Shown here: one piece after another, positions 42,433 through 53,291 of the stretch | Layout: each line of letters opens with the position of its first letter | Position numbering within the stretch: the stretch's first letter is position 1 | DNA from: Pseudomonas lundensis | Lineage (GTDB): Bacteria > Pseudomonadota > Gammaproteobacteria > Pseudomonadales > Pseudomonadaceae | Assembly: GCF_001042985.1 (NCBI RefSeq) | Contig: NZ_JYKY01000001.1 | Coordinates: forward strand, 62,001-126,000 | Direction of reading: 5' to 3' | DNA length: 64,000 bases | Notes under the pieces: model-generated | Seen by the model: only the letters and a program-made list of their open reading frames with translations | Databases searched by the model: none | What the model was told of the DNA's origin: nothing | Translations under genes and position numbers: made by a program

Positions 42433-43533
42433 ATGAATGCATTGAAATGCGTACTGAATGCTACTGTCTGCGGGCTGGCATTAATGGCTGGCTCGGCACA
42501 GGCAGATGAGCGTGAGCTGCGGGTGTACAACTGGGCGGACTACATCCTGCCTTCCGTGCCCAAGGACTTTGCCAAACAAACAGGCATCAAGGTGACGTGG
42601 GACACCTTCGACACCAACGAATCGCTGGAAGCCAAATTGCTGACAGGTCATTCGGGTTACGACCTCGTGGTGCCGTCGAACCAGTTCCTCGACACCCAGA
42701 TCAAGGCCGGCGTGTTTCAAAAACTGGACCGCAGCAAATTGCCGAACTGGCAGCATCAAGACCCAGAATTACTCAAGTTGCTGGATCAAAACGACCCTGG
42801 TAATCAGTACGCCATTCCCTACATGTACGGGACGGTGCTGATTGGTTTCAACCCGGCCAAGGTCAAGGCGGCGCTGGGCGACGACGCACCTGTAGACAGC
42901 TGGGATTTAGTGTTCAAGCCGGAGAACATGGAAAAGCTCAAATCCTGTGGCGTCGCCATGCTCGACTCCGCATCGGAAATCCTGCCATTGGCCCTGCATT
43001 ATCTCGGGCTGGACCCCAACAGTCAGAATCCGGCGGACTATGAAAAGGCCAAAGCGCTGATGATGAAAATCCGTCCTTACGTGACTTACTTCAACTCCGC
43101 CAAATACATGACAGACATCGCGAACGGCGATATTTGCGTGGCGATTGGCTACTCAGGCAGCTTCTATCAATTTGGTAACCGGGCCAAGGAGGCGGGCAAT
43201 GGAGTGGTGGTCGATTGGCGCTTGCCGAAAGAGGGCGCGCCGATCTGGTTTGACACCTTCGCCATCCCCAAAAGTGCCAAGAATGTCGACGAAGCCCACG
43301 CGTTTCTGAATACCTTGCTGGACCCTAACGTCATCGCCCCGATCAGTGATTTCCTCGGTTATCCCAATGCCAACAAAGACGCCCTCGCGCTGATCAACCA
43401 AGACATCACCGGCAACCCCAACCTCACGCCCACCCCGCAAGCCCTGAAAACCCTCTACGTGGTGCAACCGTTGCCGCAAAAGCTGGAGCGGGTACGCACA
43501 CGCGTCTGGACCAGTATTAAGTCGGACAAGTGA
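42433..43533 (+). CDS. Periplasmic polyamine-binding protein (PotF/Spu-like)
   Basis: Substrate-binding protein of an ABC polyamine importer. 366 residues from the ATG at 42433 (GGGAAA upstream); an in-frame start five codons earlier is less likely. Signal peptide of about 25 residues (GLALMAGSAQA-DE). Family features are LRVYNWADYILPSVPKDFAKQ at the mature N-terminus, YDLVVPSNQFLDTQIKAGVF, YMYGTVLIGFNP and IWFDTFAIPKSAKN. No permease or ATPase gene adjoins it, so it must work with a transporter encoded elsewhere or act as a sensor component. The exact ligand (putrescine, spermidine or other) is open. Confidence 0.9.
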   Translation: MNALKCVLNATVCGLALMAGSAQADERELRVYNWADYILPSVPKDFAKQTGIKVTWDTFDTNESLEAKLLTGHSGYDLVVPSNQFLDTQIKAGVFQKLDRSKLPNWQHQDPELLKLLDQNDPGNQYAIPYMYGTVLIGFNPAKVKAALGDDAPVDSWDLVFKPENMEKLKSCGVAMLDSASEILPLALHYLGLDPNSQNPADYEKAKALMMKIRPYVTYFNSAKYMTDIANGDICVAIGYSGSFYQFGNRAKEAGNGVVVDWRLPKEGAPIWFDTFAIPKSAKNVDEAHAFLNTLLDPNVIAPISDFLGYPNANKDALALINQDITGNPNLTPTPQALKTLYVVQPLPQKLERVRTRVWTSIKSDK

Positions 43534-43624
43534 CGCCTTGGCGCATCTCAAGCCAGAGTCCTGCGGCTTGCAGACGGTCTATGGTGTAGTCATGGTGTTT
43601 ACACAGGCCGAGGAATGACACGTG

Positions 43625-44188
43625 ATGACGCTCGACAGCAACGTTGAAACTGAAACTGCCCCGCAACGTGTGATTGAATTTTGGAAAAACGCAGGCCCAA
43701 AACAGTGGTTTGCCAAGGATGCAGGGTTTGATAAGCGGTTTCGTGATGCGTTTTACACTGCGCACTTTCACGCCGCGCGGCGGGAGTTGGAGCATTGGTC
43801 AGCGGCGCCTGACAGCGCGCTGGCGTTGTTGATTTTGCTCGATCAATACCCGCGCAACGCGTTCAGAGGGACGGCGCATATGTTTGCCACTGACCCGTTG
43901 GCGCGGTTTTACGCGCGGCAGATGATCGATGGCGGGATGGACAGGCAGGTGGCCGCTGATCTGCGTATTTTCTGTTACTTGCCGTTCGAGCACTCTGAAG
44001 ACCCTGTCGATCAACAGCTGTCGTTGCAACTGCATCAAGGCCTGGAGCCCCAGGATTTCAAATGGGCCAAAGAGCACGCAGACATCATCGAAACATTCGG
44101 CCGTTTTCCTCATCGCAATGAGGTGTTGGGGCGGGTGACGACGCAGGCTGAGCGCGCTTATCTGGAGAGTGGAGGCTTTGCGGGGTAG
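43625..44188 (+). CDS. DUF924 family protein
   Basis: 187 residues from the ATG at 43625; a GTG at 43622 is in frame. The family pattern is clear: VIEFWKNAGPKQWFAKDAGFDKRFRD at the N-terminus, LLDQYPRNAFRGTAHMFATDPLA, FCYLPFEHSEDPVDQQLS and GRFPHRNEVLGR near the end. The protein is soluble and alpha-helical, with the TPR-like fold suggested for the family. Its biochemical function is unknown to me. Stand-alone gene. Confidence 0.88.
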   Translation: MTLDSNVETETAPQRVIEFWKNAGPKQWFAKDAGFDKRFRDAFYTAHFHAARRELEHWSAAPDSALALLILLDQYPRNAFRGTAHMFATDPLARFYARQMIDGGMDRQVAADLRIFCYLPFEHSEDPVDQQLSLQLHQGLEPQDFKWAKEHADIIETFGRFPHRNEVLGRVTTQAERAYLESGGFAG

Positions 44189-44202
44189 GTCGTCCTGTTG
44201 TG

Positions 44203-44655
44203 TTACAGCGGCAACACACGGTCATGGATGACCCGTTTCATCACCAGTGTCGACACCAGGCGCTGTACGTTGGGCAATGCGCTGAGGTGTTCGTCGTAGA
44301 GCTGCTGGTAGGCTGGCAAGTCTTTGGCGATGACGTGCAGCAGGTAGTCCGGGTCGCCGAACAGCCGTTGGGCTTCGACGATTTGCGGGATGTCTGGCAG
44401 TGCAGCCTCGAAATCGGCTACGGCCTGACGCGTGACTTCGCGCAAGGTCACGAACACCATGGCCGAAAAGTTAAGCCCCAGCTCGCTGGGCGCCAGCACA
44501 GCCCGATACCCCAATATCACCCCGGCTTCTTCCAGTGCCCGCACCCGACGATGGCACGGCGACAGGCTCAGGCCCACGCGATCAGCCAATTCAGTGAGAG
44601 AAAGCCGGCCATCGGTGTGCAGTTCAGCAAGAATCTTTCGGTCAATTCGATCCAC
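44203..44655 (-). CDS. Lrp/AsnC family transcriptional regulator
   Basis: 150 residues: N-terminal winged helix-turn-helix (LSLTELADRVGLSLSPCHRRVRALEEAGVI, given in two parts LSLTELADRVGLS and CHRRVRALEEAG) and a C-terminal RAM ligand-binding domain (about 65-145, with VEAQRLFGDPDYLLHVIAKDL). It is divergent from a LysE-type exporter across 159 bases, an arrangement typical of amino-acid-responsive control of an exporter. The likely effector is an amino acid, not identifiable here. Confidence 0.92.
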   Translation of the reverse strand: MDRIDRKILAELHTDGRLSLTELADRVGLSLSPCHRRVRALEEAGVILGYRAVLAPSELGLNFSAMVFVTLREVTRQAVADFEAALPDIPQIVEAQRLFGDPDYLLHVIAKDLPAYQQLYDEHLSALPNVQRLVSTLVMKRVIHDRVLPL

Positions 44656-44814
44656 TGAGAAGAACCTTCTAATTGTGTGGCGCTGGTCGGGGATAAACGC
44701 AAAGTAATCCTAGCAGCATTTACTTAATCTTCTATCGGTCGGTTTTGCCACGAGCGGCCTCAGTCGTCTGGCTTGCCCTTTAACCCTGTTTGGCCCCTAG
44801 AAGGTGCTTATCTC

Positions 44815-45429
44815 GTGACTCTCAGTGTTCTGGCCGCGTTCTGGGCGGTGTCGTTCCTGTTCATCATCACCCCTGGCGCCGATTGGGCGTATGCCATCTC
44901 GGCGGGCATGCGCGGCCGTTGGGTAACGCCTGCGGTGGCAGGTTTGTTGTCGGGGCATTTACTGGCGACGATCATTGTCGCGGCGGGCGTCGGCGGGTTG
45001 ATGGCCAGCAATCCGATGATTCTCAAGGTGCTGACCGTGGCTGGGTCGCTGTATTTGTTCTGGCTTGGCGTGGGGATGCTCAGAAACCCCGCCACCCCGG
45101 TGTCCGGAAGCGTCCAGGTGGCGGACTCCTGGTCACGTTGGGCGTGGAAGGGGTTGTGCGTCAGCGGTTTGAATCCGAAGGTGTTTTTGTTGTTTCTGGC
45201 GCTGTTGCCGCAGTTCACCGACCCCCTGTCGACATGGCCAGTGCCTGCGCAGATCGTGGCCCTGGGCGGGCTGCATGCGGTCAGTTGCGGCGTTGTGTAT
45301 TTATTGGTTGGATTCGGCGCCCGAGCGGTGCTGCAAACTCGGCCCGGCGCGGCGCAACGGGTCAGTCAGACCTCGGGCGCCATCATGATCCTGATTGCCC
45401 TGATATTGCTGGCCGAGCAGATGCTGTAA
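44815..45429 (+). CDS. LysE/RhtB family amino acid exporter
   Basis: 204 residues from the GTG at 44815, chosen because AGAAGG lies ten bases upstream and the resulting N-terminus (MTLSVLAAFWAVSFLFIITPGADW) matches the family; the frame is open 42 bases further upstream. Six hydrophobic helices; the motif TPGADWAYAISAGMRGR is the family signature and SGLNPKVFLLFLALLPQF the second. Divergent Lrp-type regulator upstream suggests induction by an amino acid. Confidence 0.9.
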   Translation: MTLSVLAAFWAVSFLFIITPGADWAYAISAGMRGRWVTPAVAGLLSGHLLATIIVAAGVGGLMASNPMILKVLTVAGSLYLFWLGVGMLRNPATPVSGSVQVADSWSRWAWKGLCVSGLNPKVFLLFLALLPQFTDPLSTWPVPAQIVALGGLHAVSCGVVYLLVGFGARAVLQTRPGAAQRVSQTSGAIMILIALILLAEQML

Positions 45430-45470
45430 CCCGTCGCTGCCCGTGTGTCAGGGCAGCGAGGGTGCAGGGC

Positions 45471-47903
45471 TTAAAAGTCTGCCTTGAGCGACATGACGAC
45501 GTTACGCGGTTCGCCATAGAAGTTGCCGAACCCTTCAGTGCCGATACTGGCGTAATAGCGTTTGTCGAACAGGTTGTTGCCATTGAGCGCGACCGACCAG
45601 GTGTCATCAATGCGATAGCCAATGCGCCCGTTCCATACCGCGTAACCCGCCTGGCTGACATCGTTGCCGCTGATGGGCGACACGCGGTAGTTGCTGCTCT
45701 GCGCGTTGACGCCCGCCCCTAACGTGACGCGCTCCAGGGCGCCCGTCAGTGCGTAATCGGCCCACACACGCAACAGGTGACGCGGCACGTAAGAGGTGTA
45801 GGCCAGGCCTTTCTGATCGGGCTGTGCGTCTTCCAGTACTTTGCTCTGGGTGTAGGTGTAGCCCGCCAGCAGTTGCAGGCGCTCGATAACTTCGCCGCTG
45901 ATTTCTGCCTCGAAGCCCTGGGCGCGGACTTTGCCGGAGTTCAGTGAGCAACTGCTGTCCGGGCACAACGGATCATCTTGCGCGGCATCGTTTTGCACGG
46001 TGCGGAACAGGTTAAAAGCGCTGTTGAGGCGTCCTTCGAACCATTCGCCCTTGATCCCCAGCTCGTAACTTTTGCCGATTAACGGTTTGAGGCTGCTGCC
46101 GTCGATGGTTTTGTAGCCGCCTTGTGGGGTGAAAATGTCGGTGTAGCTGGCGTAAGTGGTGAGGTTATCGTTGATGTCGAACAACACGGCGGCAAAGGGG
46201 GTGACTTGCCCGCTTTCCCTGGCTTTTGAGCTGACCGGGGTGCCTTCACCGCGCCAGTAGGTGGTGGAGTCGCTGTCCGATGAGTACCAGCTGACCCGGC
46301 TGCCAACCACAACGGTCAGAGGATCGGCCAGTTTCAGTCGGGCGAGGCTGTAGGCGCCATATTGCTGGATGCGCATGTCCACCGGGCCGCCCCGCGAGGC
46401 ATTGGCAAGGTAGTAGCCCTCGTCCGGCCGTGGCAGATGGTGATCCGGATTGAAGATGTCCTGGCGCTGGGGCAGGGCCGCCACGGCGTAGAAGTCATCT
46501 TTATGCGAGCGACTGGCGTTGGCGCCCACGATCAGTTCGTGCGCTTGGCCGAAGGCATCAAACGTGCCATCGACATAGGCATCGAAGCCGTAGTCGACCT
46601 GGTCGTAGTCGTAAATGCTCCCCAGCATGAGCGTGTTGGTGTGGGTAGCACCTACGGGAACAGGCCCGCTGGGGAAGGCGTATTCCATGTCCTGGGTATT
46701 TTTGGAATACACCCCGGCCACCTTGAGTGCCCAGTCGTCACTGAGGGTGTGGGTCAGGTCACCGAAGACGGTCGTGCGTTTGCTGCGCTGATTATTCCAC
46801 GCGGTATTCAGGCAGGTGGAGCGTTTGAGCTTCAAGTCGCTGCCGTCGGCATAGCGCGGCAACCCACCCCAGCACGGGGTGGCATCTACGTCTTCATACG
46901 CCAGGCCCAAGCCGAGCGTGGTGTCCGGGGTGAGGTCCAGATCAAGGGCGCCGTAGTAAATCTGGTCGCGGCGTTCCGCGACGTCATAAAAATACTGGCG
47001 GGTTTGTTGGGCCATTACGGCGCGGCCTCGCAACGTGCCGGACTCATTCAAGGGCCCGCCGGTGTCCACCAGGCCGCGATAGTTGTCCCATGTGCCCGCC
47101 GAGAGCGAGAGTTGCGTGTGCGGCGTGTACCCGCCGCGTTTGCGCACAAAATTGACCCCGCCCGCCGTGCCGCCCGCGCCCTTCATCATGCCAGCGGCAC
47201 CGCGCAACACCTCAACCCGGTCATAAATTGCCATGTCGCTGTTGAAGCTGTCGGCCTGTACGTAGCTGCTGCCGATGTCCAGCGGCACGCCGTCGTACTG
47301 ATACTGGCCGCTCATGCGAAATCCGCGCGAGTAAAAGTACTTACCGCCCATGGGAGAGTCGTACACGGTGATCCCGGGGACTTTCTCCATGACTTGATCG
47401 ATGGTGTTGAGGTTTTGGTCATCGAGCATTTTGCGGGTGATCACGGTGACGGACTGTGGTGTTTCTTTGAGGCTGTGTGAACCCTTGCCGATGGTGACCG
47501 CCTGGGCCGTGTAAGACCCGGAACCTTCAGTGGTGGCGTCGCGGCTTTGCTCGACGACGCGGGTGACCCCCAATTGCAGTGCATCGCCGTTTTGCGGAGC
47601 CGGTTCGACGCTGAAGTTGCCCTGGCCCGTGATGCGCAATTGCAGACGGCTGCCTGCCAGTGCCGCGTCGATCGCCTGCTCGGGTGACATGCGCCCGACC
47701 ACAGCCGGTGCCTGCTTGCCCTGCACGAGGGCGGGTTCAAGGGAGATGATGTTCCCGCTCTGGCTGGCAATCGCATTGAGGGTAGTGGCCAAGGGGCCAG
47801 CCGGAAGGTTGAAATTCACGTCTTGCGCCTGAACCAGTGCAGGGCTCGCCACCGTTGCCAGAGCAACGGCAACGCAGAGGGCGTTGGGCCACGGGTTGAT
47901 CAC
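45471..47903 (-). CDS. TonB-dependent siderophore receptor with signalling domain (FpvA-like)
   Basis: Outer-membrane ferric-siderophore receptor and transducer. 810 residues from the GTG at 47903, preceded by AGGAG; the signal peptide is MINPWPNALCVAVALATVAS followed by PALVQA. The mature N-terminus is an STN signalling domain (about 28-100), then the plug (TonB box region near QAVTIGKG, plug motif PQSVTVITRKMLDDQ) and a 22-strand barrel ending in Phe (MSLKADF). The STN domain and the upstream fecR and ECF sigma genes indicate cell-surface signalling that induces its own synthesis. The siderophore cannot be named. Confidence 0.94.
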   Translation of the reverse strand: MINPWPNALCVAVALATVASPALVQAQDVNFNLPAGPLATTLNAIASQSGNIISLEPALVQGKQAPAVVGRMSPEQAIDAALAGSRLQLRITGQGNFSVEPAPQNGDALQLGVTRVVEQSRDATTEGSGSYTAQAVTIGKGSHSLKETPQSVTVITRKMLDDQNLNTIDQVMEKVPGITVYDSPMGGKYFYSRGFRMSGQYQYDGVPLDIGSSYVQADSFNSDMAIYDRVEVLRGAAGMMKGAGGTAGGVNFVRKRGGYTPHTQLSLSAGTWDNYRGLVDTGGPLNESGTLRGRAVMAQQTRQYFYDVAERRDQIYYGALDLDLTPDTTLGLGLAYEDVDATPCWGGLPRYADGSDLKLKRSTCLNTAWNNQRSKRTTVFGDLTHTLSDDWALKVAGVYSKNTQDMEYAFPSGPVPVGATHTNTLMLGSIYDYDQVDYGFDAYVDGTFDAFGQAHELIVGANASRSHKDDFYAVAALPQRQDIFNPDHHLPRPDEGYYLANASRGGPVDMRIQQYGAYSLARLKLADPLTVVVGSRVSWYSSDSDSTTYWRGEGTPVSSKARESGQVTPFAAVLFDINDNLTTYASYTDIFTPQGGYKTIDGSSLKPLIGKSYELGIKGEWFEGRLNSAFNLFRTVQNDAAQDDPLCPDSSCSLNSGKVRAQGFEAEISGEVIERLQLLAGYTYTQSKVLEDAQPDQKGLAYTSYVPRHLLRVWADYALTGALERVTLGAGVNAQSSNYRVSPISGNDVSQAGYAVWNGRIGYRIDDTWSVALNGNNLFDKRYYASIGTEGFGNFYGEPRNVVMSLKADF

Positions 47904-48002
47904 AGCATTCTCCTGATCGTGTGAAGGTGTCAGGAGATAGGTGGGATGAGAAATGAAAACCGGACACAAATACGATTAATTTTCAAAAAGAAAAACCCTT
48001 GT

Positions 48003-48971
48003 TCATCGGGCGCTGATCACGGTCAGCCATGGGCTGTAGTGATCCACGCGAATGGCATGGGTTTCTGCCAGTGCGGCGAATGCCCGCTGGGGATCGTTGA
48101 GCGGATACACGCCTTGTACGCGTAATTGCCGTACCTCGGGCGCCACGCGTACGAAGCCACGGGTATAAGGCCTCAACGCATCCACGACCTGCTCCAGCGG
48201 ATCATCCAGCACGTTCAGCCTGCCGCTTTGCCAGTCGGCGCGCTGGCGTTGTTCACCAGGCACCGGGCTGATGCGGTCGGCATGCAGCAGCGCTGACTGG
48301 CCTTCTTGCAGGTTAAGCGTAGCGCCGTTGGGCAGGCGGGTTTCAACGGCATGCTGCAACACCACCACGCGGCTGACCCCGTGCTCTTGAGACACCAGAA
48401 AGCGCGTGCCCAAGGCGCGGACTTCACCCTGCGCCGTACGCACCCGCAAAGGCCGTTGCGGATCGGGCGCCACCTGAATCACCAGTTCGCCGCGGCGCAA
48501 GATGAGCAGGCGTTGAGCGGCATCGAAGTGCAGGTCCACGGCGCTGTTGGCATTGAGGCTCAAGTGGCTGCCATCTGCCAGATTGAAGTCTTGACGTTGA
48601 GCGCGGCCCGTTGACAGGTCGGCCAGCAAGGAAACACCAGACGGGCTTTTTGCGCCGAGCCATACACCGCCGCCCAGCACTCCCAGCCCTGCGATCATGC
48701 GCAAGGCGTCACGCCGCGTAGTGTGGGGTTGAAGCAGGACCTTGCGGGCTTCACTTGCCTGGCCGGGTACGCGGTTATCCAGTGCGCGCAATGGGTTGAA
48801 CGAGGCGCCGATGCGGTTTTGCAGCGTGCACCACGCCTGCTGGTGAGCCGGGTCGTGATTGAGCCATCCAGTGAAGCGCTTGAGCAGATCAGGCGTGGGC
48901 GTGTCGGCGCGCAGCTTGACCATCCAGTCAATCGCCTGCTCGCTGATCGGGTCCAGTTGCGGCTTGCTCAT
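48003..48971 (-). CDS. FecR-type anti-sigma factor/signal transducer
   Basis: Inner-membrane regulator relaying receptor occupancy to the ECF sigma factor. 322 residues from the ATG at 48971, which overlaps the sigma-factor stop as ATGA. The cytoplasmic N-terminus (about 1-80) has the DUF4880 pattern (EQAIDWMVKLRAD, FTGWLNHDPAHQQAW), a hydrophobic helix lies about 90-110 (MIAGLGVLGGGVWLG), and the periplasmic FecR domain follows (RQDFNLADGSHLSLNANSAV), ending in an STN-like C-terminal part. The receptor gene follows after 99 bases. Confidence 0.93.
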   Translation of the reverse strand: MSKPQLDPISEQAIDWMVKLRADTPTPDLLKRFTGWLNHDPAHQQAWCTLQNRIGASFNPLRALDNRVPGQASEARKVLLQPHTTRRDALRMIAGLGVLGGGVWLGAKSPSGVSLLADLSTGRAQRQDFNLADGSHLSLNANSAVDLHFDAAQRLLILRRGELVIQVAPDPQRPLRVRTAQGEVRALGTRFLVSQEHGVSRVVVLQHAVETRLPNGATLNLQEGQSALLHADRISPVPGEQRQRADWQSGRLNVLDDPLEQVVDALRPYTRGFVRVAPEVRQLRVQGVYPLNDPQRAFAALAETHAIRVDHYSPWLTVISAR

Positions 48972-49474
48972 TGGCTGGCCTCGCACAGGTAGCACATGCG
49001 CAAGGCTTGCTTCATGTAGCGGCTGACGGTGCGTTCTGAAAGCCCCAGCTTTTGAGCGATGGCCACGTAGCTCAAACCGTCGAGCTGGCTGTAAAGGAAT
49101 GTGGCTTTGACCGCCATCGGCAAACCGTCGAGCGCGCGGTCAATGGCAATCAGTGCTTCGGTCAGTTGCAGTTGTTCTTCTGGCGAGGGGGCGACGGCTT
49201 CCGGCAACAGCGCCAATCGCTCCAGATAGGCCAGTTCCAGCTGGCGTCGCCGGTGTCGATCGAAGATCAGCCGCCGGGCAATGGTCGACAGGTAAGCACG
49301 GGGTTGCTCAATGCTGTCCGGGTCCACTTGGGCCGCCAGCAACTGGCAAAACGTGTCCGCCGCCGTGTCCTGTGCGTCGGCGTGATTACGTAAGCGGCGC
49401 TGAATGTGTTGCAGCAACCAGCGATGATGATCGCTGAAAAAGAAACCCAGCTTGCTGGTCGAAGGAGAATGCAC
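48968..49474 (-). CDS. FecI-type ECF sigma factor
   Basis: Iron-starvation sigma factor expected to transcribe the downstream receptor gene. 168 residues with a GTG start (MHSPSTSKLG). Region 2 is seen in HIQRRLRNHADAQDTAADTFCQ and RAYLSTIARRLIFDRHRRRQ, region 4 in LDGLPMAVKATFLYSQLDG and LSYVAIAQKLGLSERTVSRYMKQAL. The ribosome-binding site is weak, and the first residues could differ. A Fur-box-like sequence lies just upstream. Confidence 0.93.
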   Translation of the reverse strand: MHSPSTSKLGFFFSDHHRWLLQHIQRRLRNHADAQDTAADTFCQLLAAQVDPDSIEQPRAYLSTIARRLIFDRHRRRQLELAYLERLALLPEAVAPSPEEQLQLTEALIAIDRALDGLPMAVKATFLYSQLDGLSYVAIAQKLGLSERTVSRYMKQALRMCYLCEASQ

Positions 49475-49495
49475 CGGTTGGCGTCCAGATGTGAG

Positions 49496-49517
49496 TGCGA
49501 ATAGTTCTCAATAGTAG
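49496..49517 (-). promoter_or_regulatory. Candidate Fur box of the ECF sigma gene
   Basis: The segment containing GCGAATAGTTCTCAATAG resembles Fur boxes of fecI-like genes (GCGAATnATTCTCAT type), 22 bases upstream of the sigma-factor start codon. Confidence 0.55.
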
Positions 49518-49654
49518 CGGCGAGATGATGGCCACTGCAATCACTGCGTGCGCGGATGCATACACAGCGGTGTTGGGCCGTGATTGGAGAGACGTCGCGG
49601 GTGCGGGCATAATGGGTCACTGACATTGTTTGCAACATCTGACTGGAGTCGCCC

Positions 49655-50050
49655 ATGAAATCCCCCGTCTTGCCAGGCCTGGCCCTGATTGTCGCTGCCG
49701 GAATGATGAGCTCAGCGGCCGTCGCAGCGGGGGATGCTGAAGCGGGTGGCAGGTTATTCACGAAAATGTGCGCGGGTTGCCACAGCATCGGCAAAGGCGC
49801 CCGGGGCGGTTTTGGCCCGCAACTCAATGGCGTGATCGGACGGCCTGCCGGGGCAACCCCCGACTATCAATACTCCGACGCCATGAAGCATTCAGGCGTG
49901 GTGTGGACCAAGGACAAGCTGGCGGCCTACATCGAAGCCCCGAAGAAGGTCGTCAGTGGTACGCGCATGATTTTCTGGGGGATCAGCGATCAGGAAAAAA
50001 TCGACAACCTGCTGGCCTATCTGGAGACCTTTCAGGACGCCGATCACTGA
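49655..50050 (+). CDS. Periplasmic class I c-type cytochrome
   Basis: Small monohaem electron carrier, 131 residues. Signal peptide about 25 residues (SSAAVAA-GDAEAG). The haem-binding motif is CAGCH in FTKMCAGCHSIGKG, and the distal methionine ligand is in SGTRMIFWGISDQ, as in cytochromes of the mitochondrial c2 type. The gene is monocistronic; its 3' end overlaps the convergent minus-strand gene by seven bases. Confidence 0.92.
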   Translation: MKSPVLPGLALIVAAGMMSSAAVAAGDAEAGGRLFTKMCAGCHSIGKGARGGFGPQLNGVIGRPAGATPDYQYSDAMKHSGVVWTKDKLAAYIEAPKKVVSGTRMIFWGISDQEKIDNLLAYLETFQDADH

Positions 50051-50373
50051 ATGTCTTTCAAGTAACTCGTGAGGTGAGTCAGCGGCGTGCCCATTTGCTC
50101 CAAGGTTTGAGCCTGAGCGAAGGCGGTGGCTAGCTTGTGCAGTTCGCGTCCCAAGGGCTTTTGTGTGCCGCCTAACGCGTTCAGCGCCTGGCTCAGACAA
50201 TCCGCCACTTTTGCCTGAATGCCAGGGGCGTCGTGTTTGCGCACCAGCAACGCAAATACTTCGCGCTGATAGTCATCCATCACCGGGTCGTCACGCAGAA
50301 TCGGGCTATGACCGTCGGTCTCATAGACCAATTTCAGAGAGAAAAGGGCGACAGTCTCCAGCGACGATTCCAT
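50044..50373 (-). CDS. Small hypothetical protein
   Basis: 109 residues from the ATG at 50373, with AGGAAAT nine bases upstream. Soluble and helical, no signal peptide; segments include ETVALFSLKLVYETDGHSP and DDYQREVFALLVRKHDAPG. Codon use is native. It ends inside the last codons of the convergent cytochrome gene. I do not recognise a family. Confidence 0.7.
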   Translation of the reverse strand: MESSLETVALFSLKLVYETDGHSPILRDDPVMDDYQREVFALLVRKHDAPGIQAKVADCLSQALNALGGTQKPLGRELHKLATAFAQAQTLEQMGTPLTHLTSYLKDIQ

Positions 50374-50429
50374 GTTGGGATTTCCTGTTAGAAGGTGCCG
50401 TATGGCAGCGTTCACTTTTCTGCAGGCGA

Positions 50430-50462
50430 AAAAAAAGACCTTGAATTTCAAGGTCTTTTTTT
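50430..50462 (-). terminator. Terminator after tRNA-Leu
   Basis: Stem AAGACCTTGAA / TTCAAGGTCTT with T-runs on both strands; on the minus strand it begins five bases after the tRNA CCA end. Confidence 0.9.
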
Positions 50463-50466
50463 AAGA

Positions 50467-50551
50467 TGGTGCCCCGAGGGAGACTCGAACTCCCACTTCT
50501 TTCGAAAACGGATTTTGAATCCGCCGCGTCTACCAATTCCGCCATCAGGGC
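50467..50551 (-). tRNA. tRNA-Leu (anticodon CAA)
   Basis: 85 bases including an encoded CCA. Acceptor stem GCCCTGA / TCGGGGC (one G-T pair), the D-arm with GGAATTGGTAGACGC, anticodon stem GCGGA / TCCGT with loop TTCAAAA (anticodon CAA), a long class II variable arm and the T-arm GGGAGTTCGAGTCTCCC. Confidence 0.95.
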
Positions 50552-50564
50552 TCAATGGCGGCGA

Positions 50565-50593
50565 AGTATAGAGATGAGCTTTAGGTCGGTCAA
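50565..50593 (-). promoter_or_regulatory. Sigma-70 promoter of tRNA-Leu
   Basis: On the minus strand, TTGACC (-35) and TATACT (-10) separated by 17 bases, ending 14 bases before the mature tRNA. Confidence 0.8.
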
Positions 50594-50657
50594 CAACTTA
50601 TTGGTCTATTTTTGCTAAGTCCGTTAAACTCCCCGGCCCTGCTAGACGAAACCTATC

Positions 50658-52846
<2,189 letters not shown>

Positions 52847-52888
52847 TTTTCGGACCCTAAGAAACACTTTTTGCAACTGGAGTGCTTA

Positions 52889-53224
52889 ATGAGCTTTTTC
52901 ATCTCTCCCGCTTTCGCGGACGCTGCTGCACCTGCTGCTGGCCCAGCCGGTACTGGTTTTGAGTGGATTTTCCTGGTCGGCTTCCTGGTCATCTTCTACC
53001 TGATGATCTGGCGCCCGCAGGCCAAGCGCGCCAAAGAGCAGAAAGCCCTGTTGGGTAACCTGCAAAAAGGCGACGAAGTCGTTACCACTGGCGGCATCGC
53101 CGGCAAAATCACCAAAGTGACTGACGCTTTTGTTGTGATCGAAGTGTCTGACACTGTCGAGCTGAAAATTCAGAAGGGCGCTGTAGCCGCCACGTTGCCT
53201 AAAGGCACGCTGAAAGCGATCTAA
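52889..53224 (+). CDS. yajC: Preprotein translocase accessory subunit YajC
   Basis: Small membrane protein associated with SecDF. 111 residues from the ATG at 52889 (TGGAG upstream). One hydrophobic helix (about 25-45, FEWIFLVGFLVIFYLMIWRP) is followed by the cytoplasmic domain with RPQAKRAKEQKALLGNLQKGDEVVTTGG. Between tgt and secD, the standard order. Confidence 0.95.
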   Translation: MSFFISPAFADAAAPAAGPAGTGFEWIFLVGFLVIFYLMIWRPQAKRAKEQKALLGNLQKGDEVVTTGGIAGKITKVTDAFVVIEVSDTVELKIQKGAVAATLPKGTLKAI

Positions 53225-53246
53225 AGTTTCAACTTTTAACAATCGA

Positions 53247-53267
53247 CGGGGCGCGCAAGGCGCCCCG
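53247..53267 (+). other. Intercistronic hairpin between yajC and secD
   Basis: Eight-base GC stem CGGGGCGC / GCGCCCCG with a five-base loop and no T run, 22 bases after yajC and 24 before the secD start. It may affect mRNA stability or secD translation rather than end transcription. Confidence 0.5.
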
Positions 53268-53291
53268 CGTTCTAAGCGGGCGGCGTGATTG

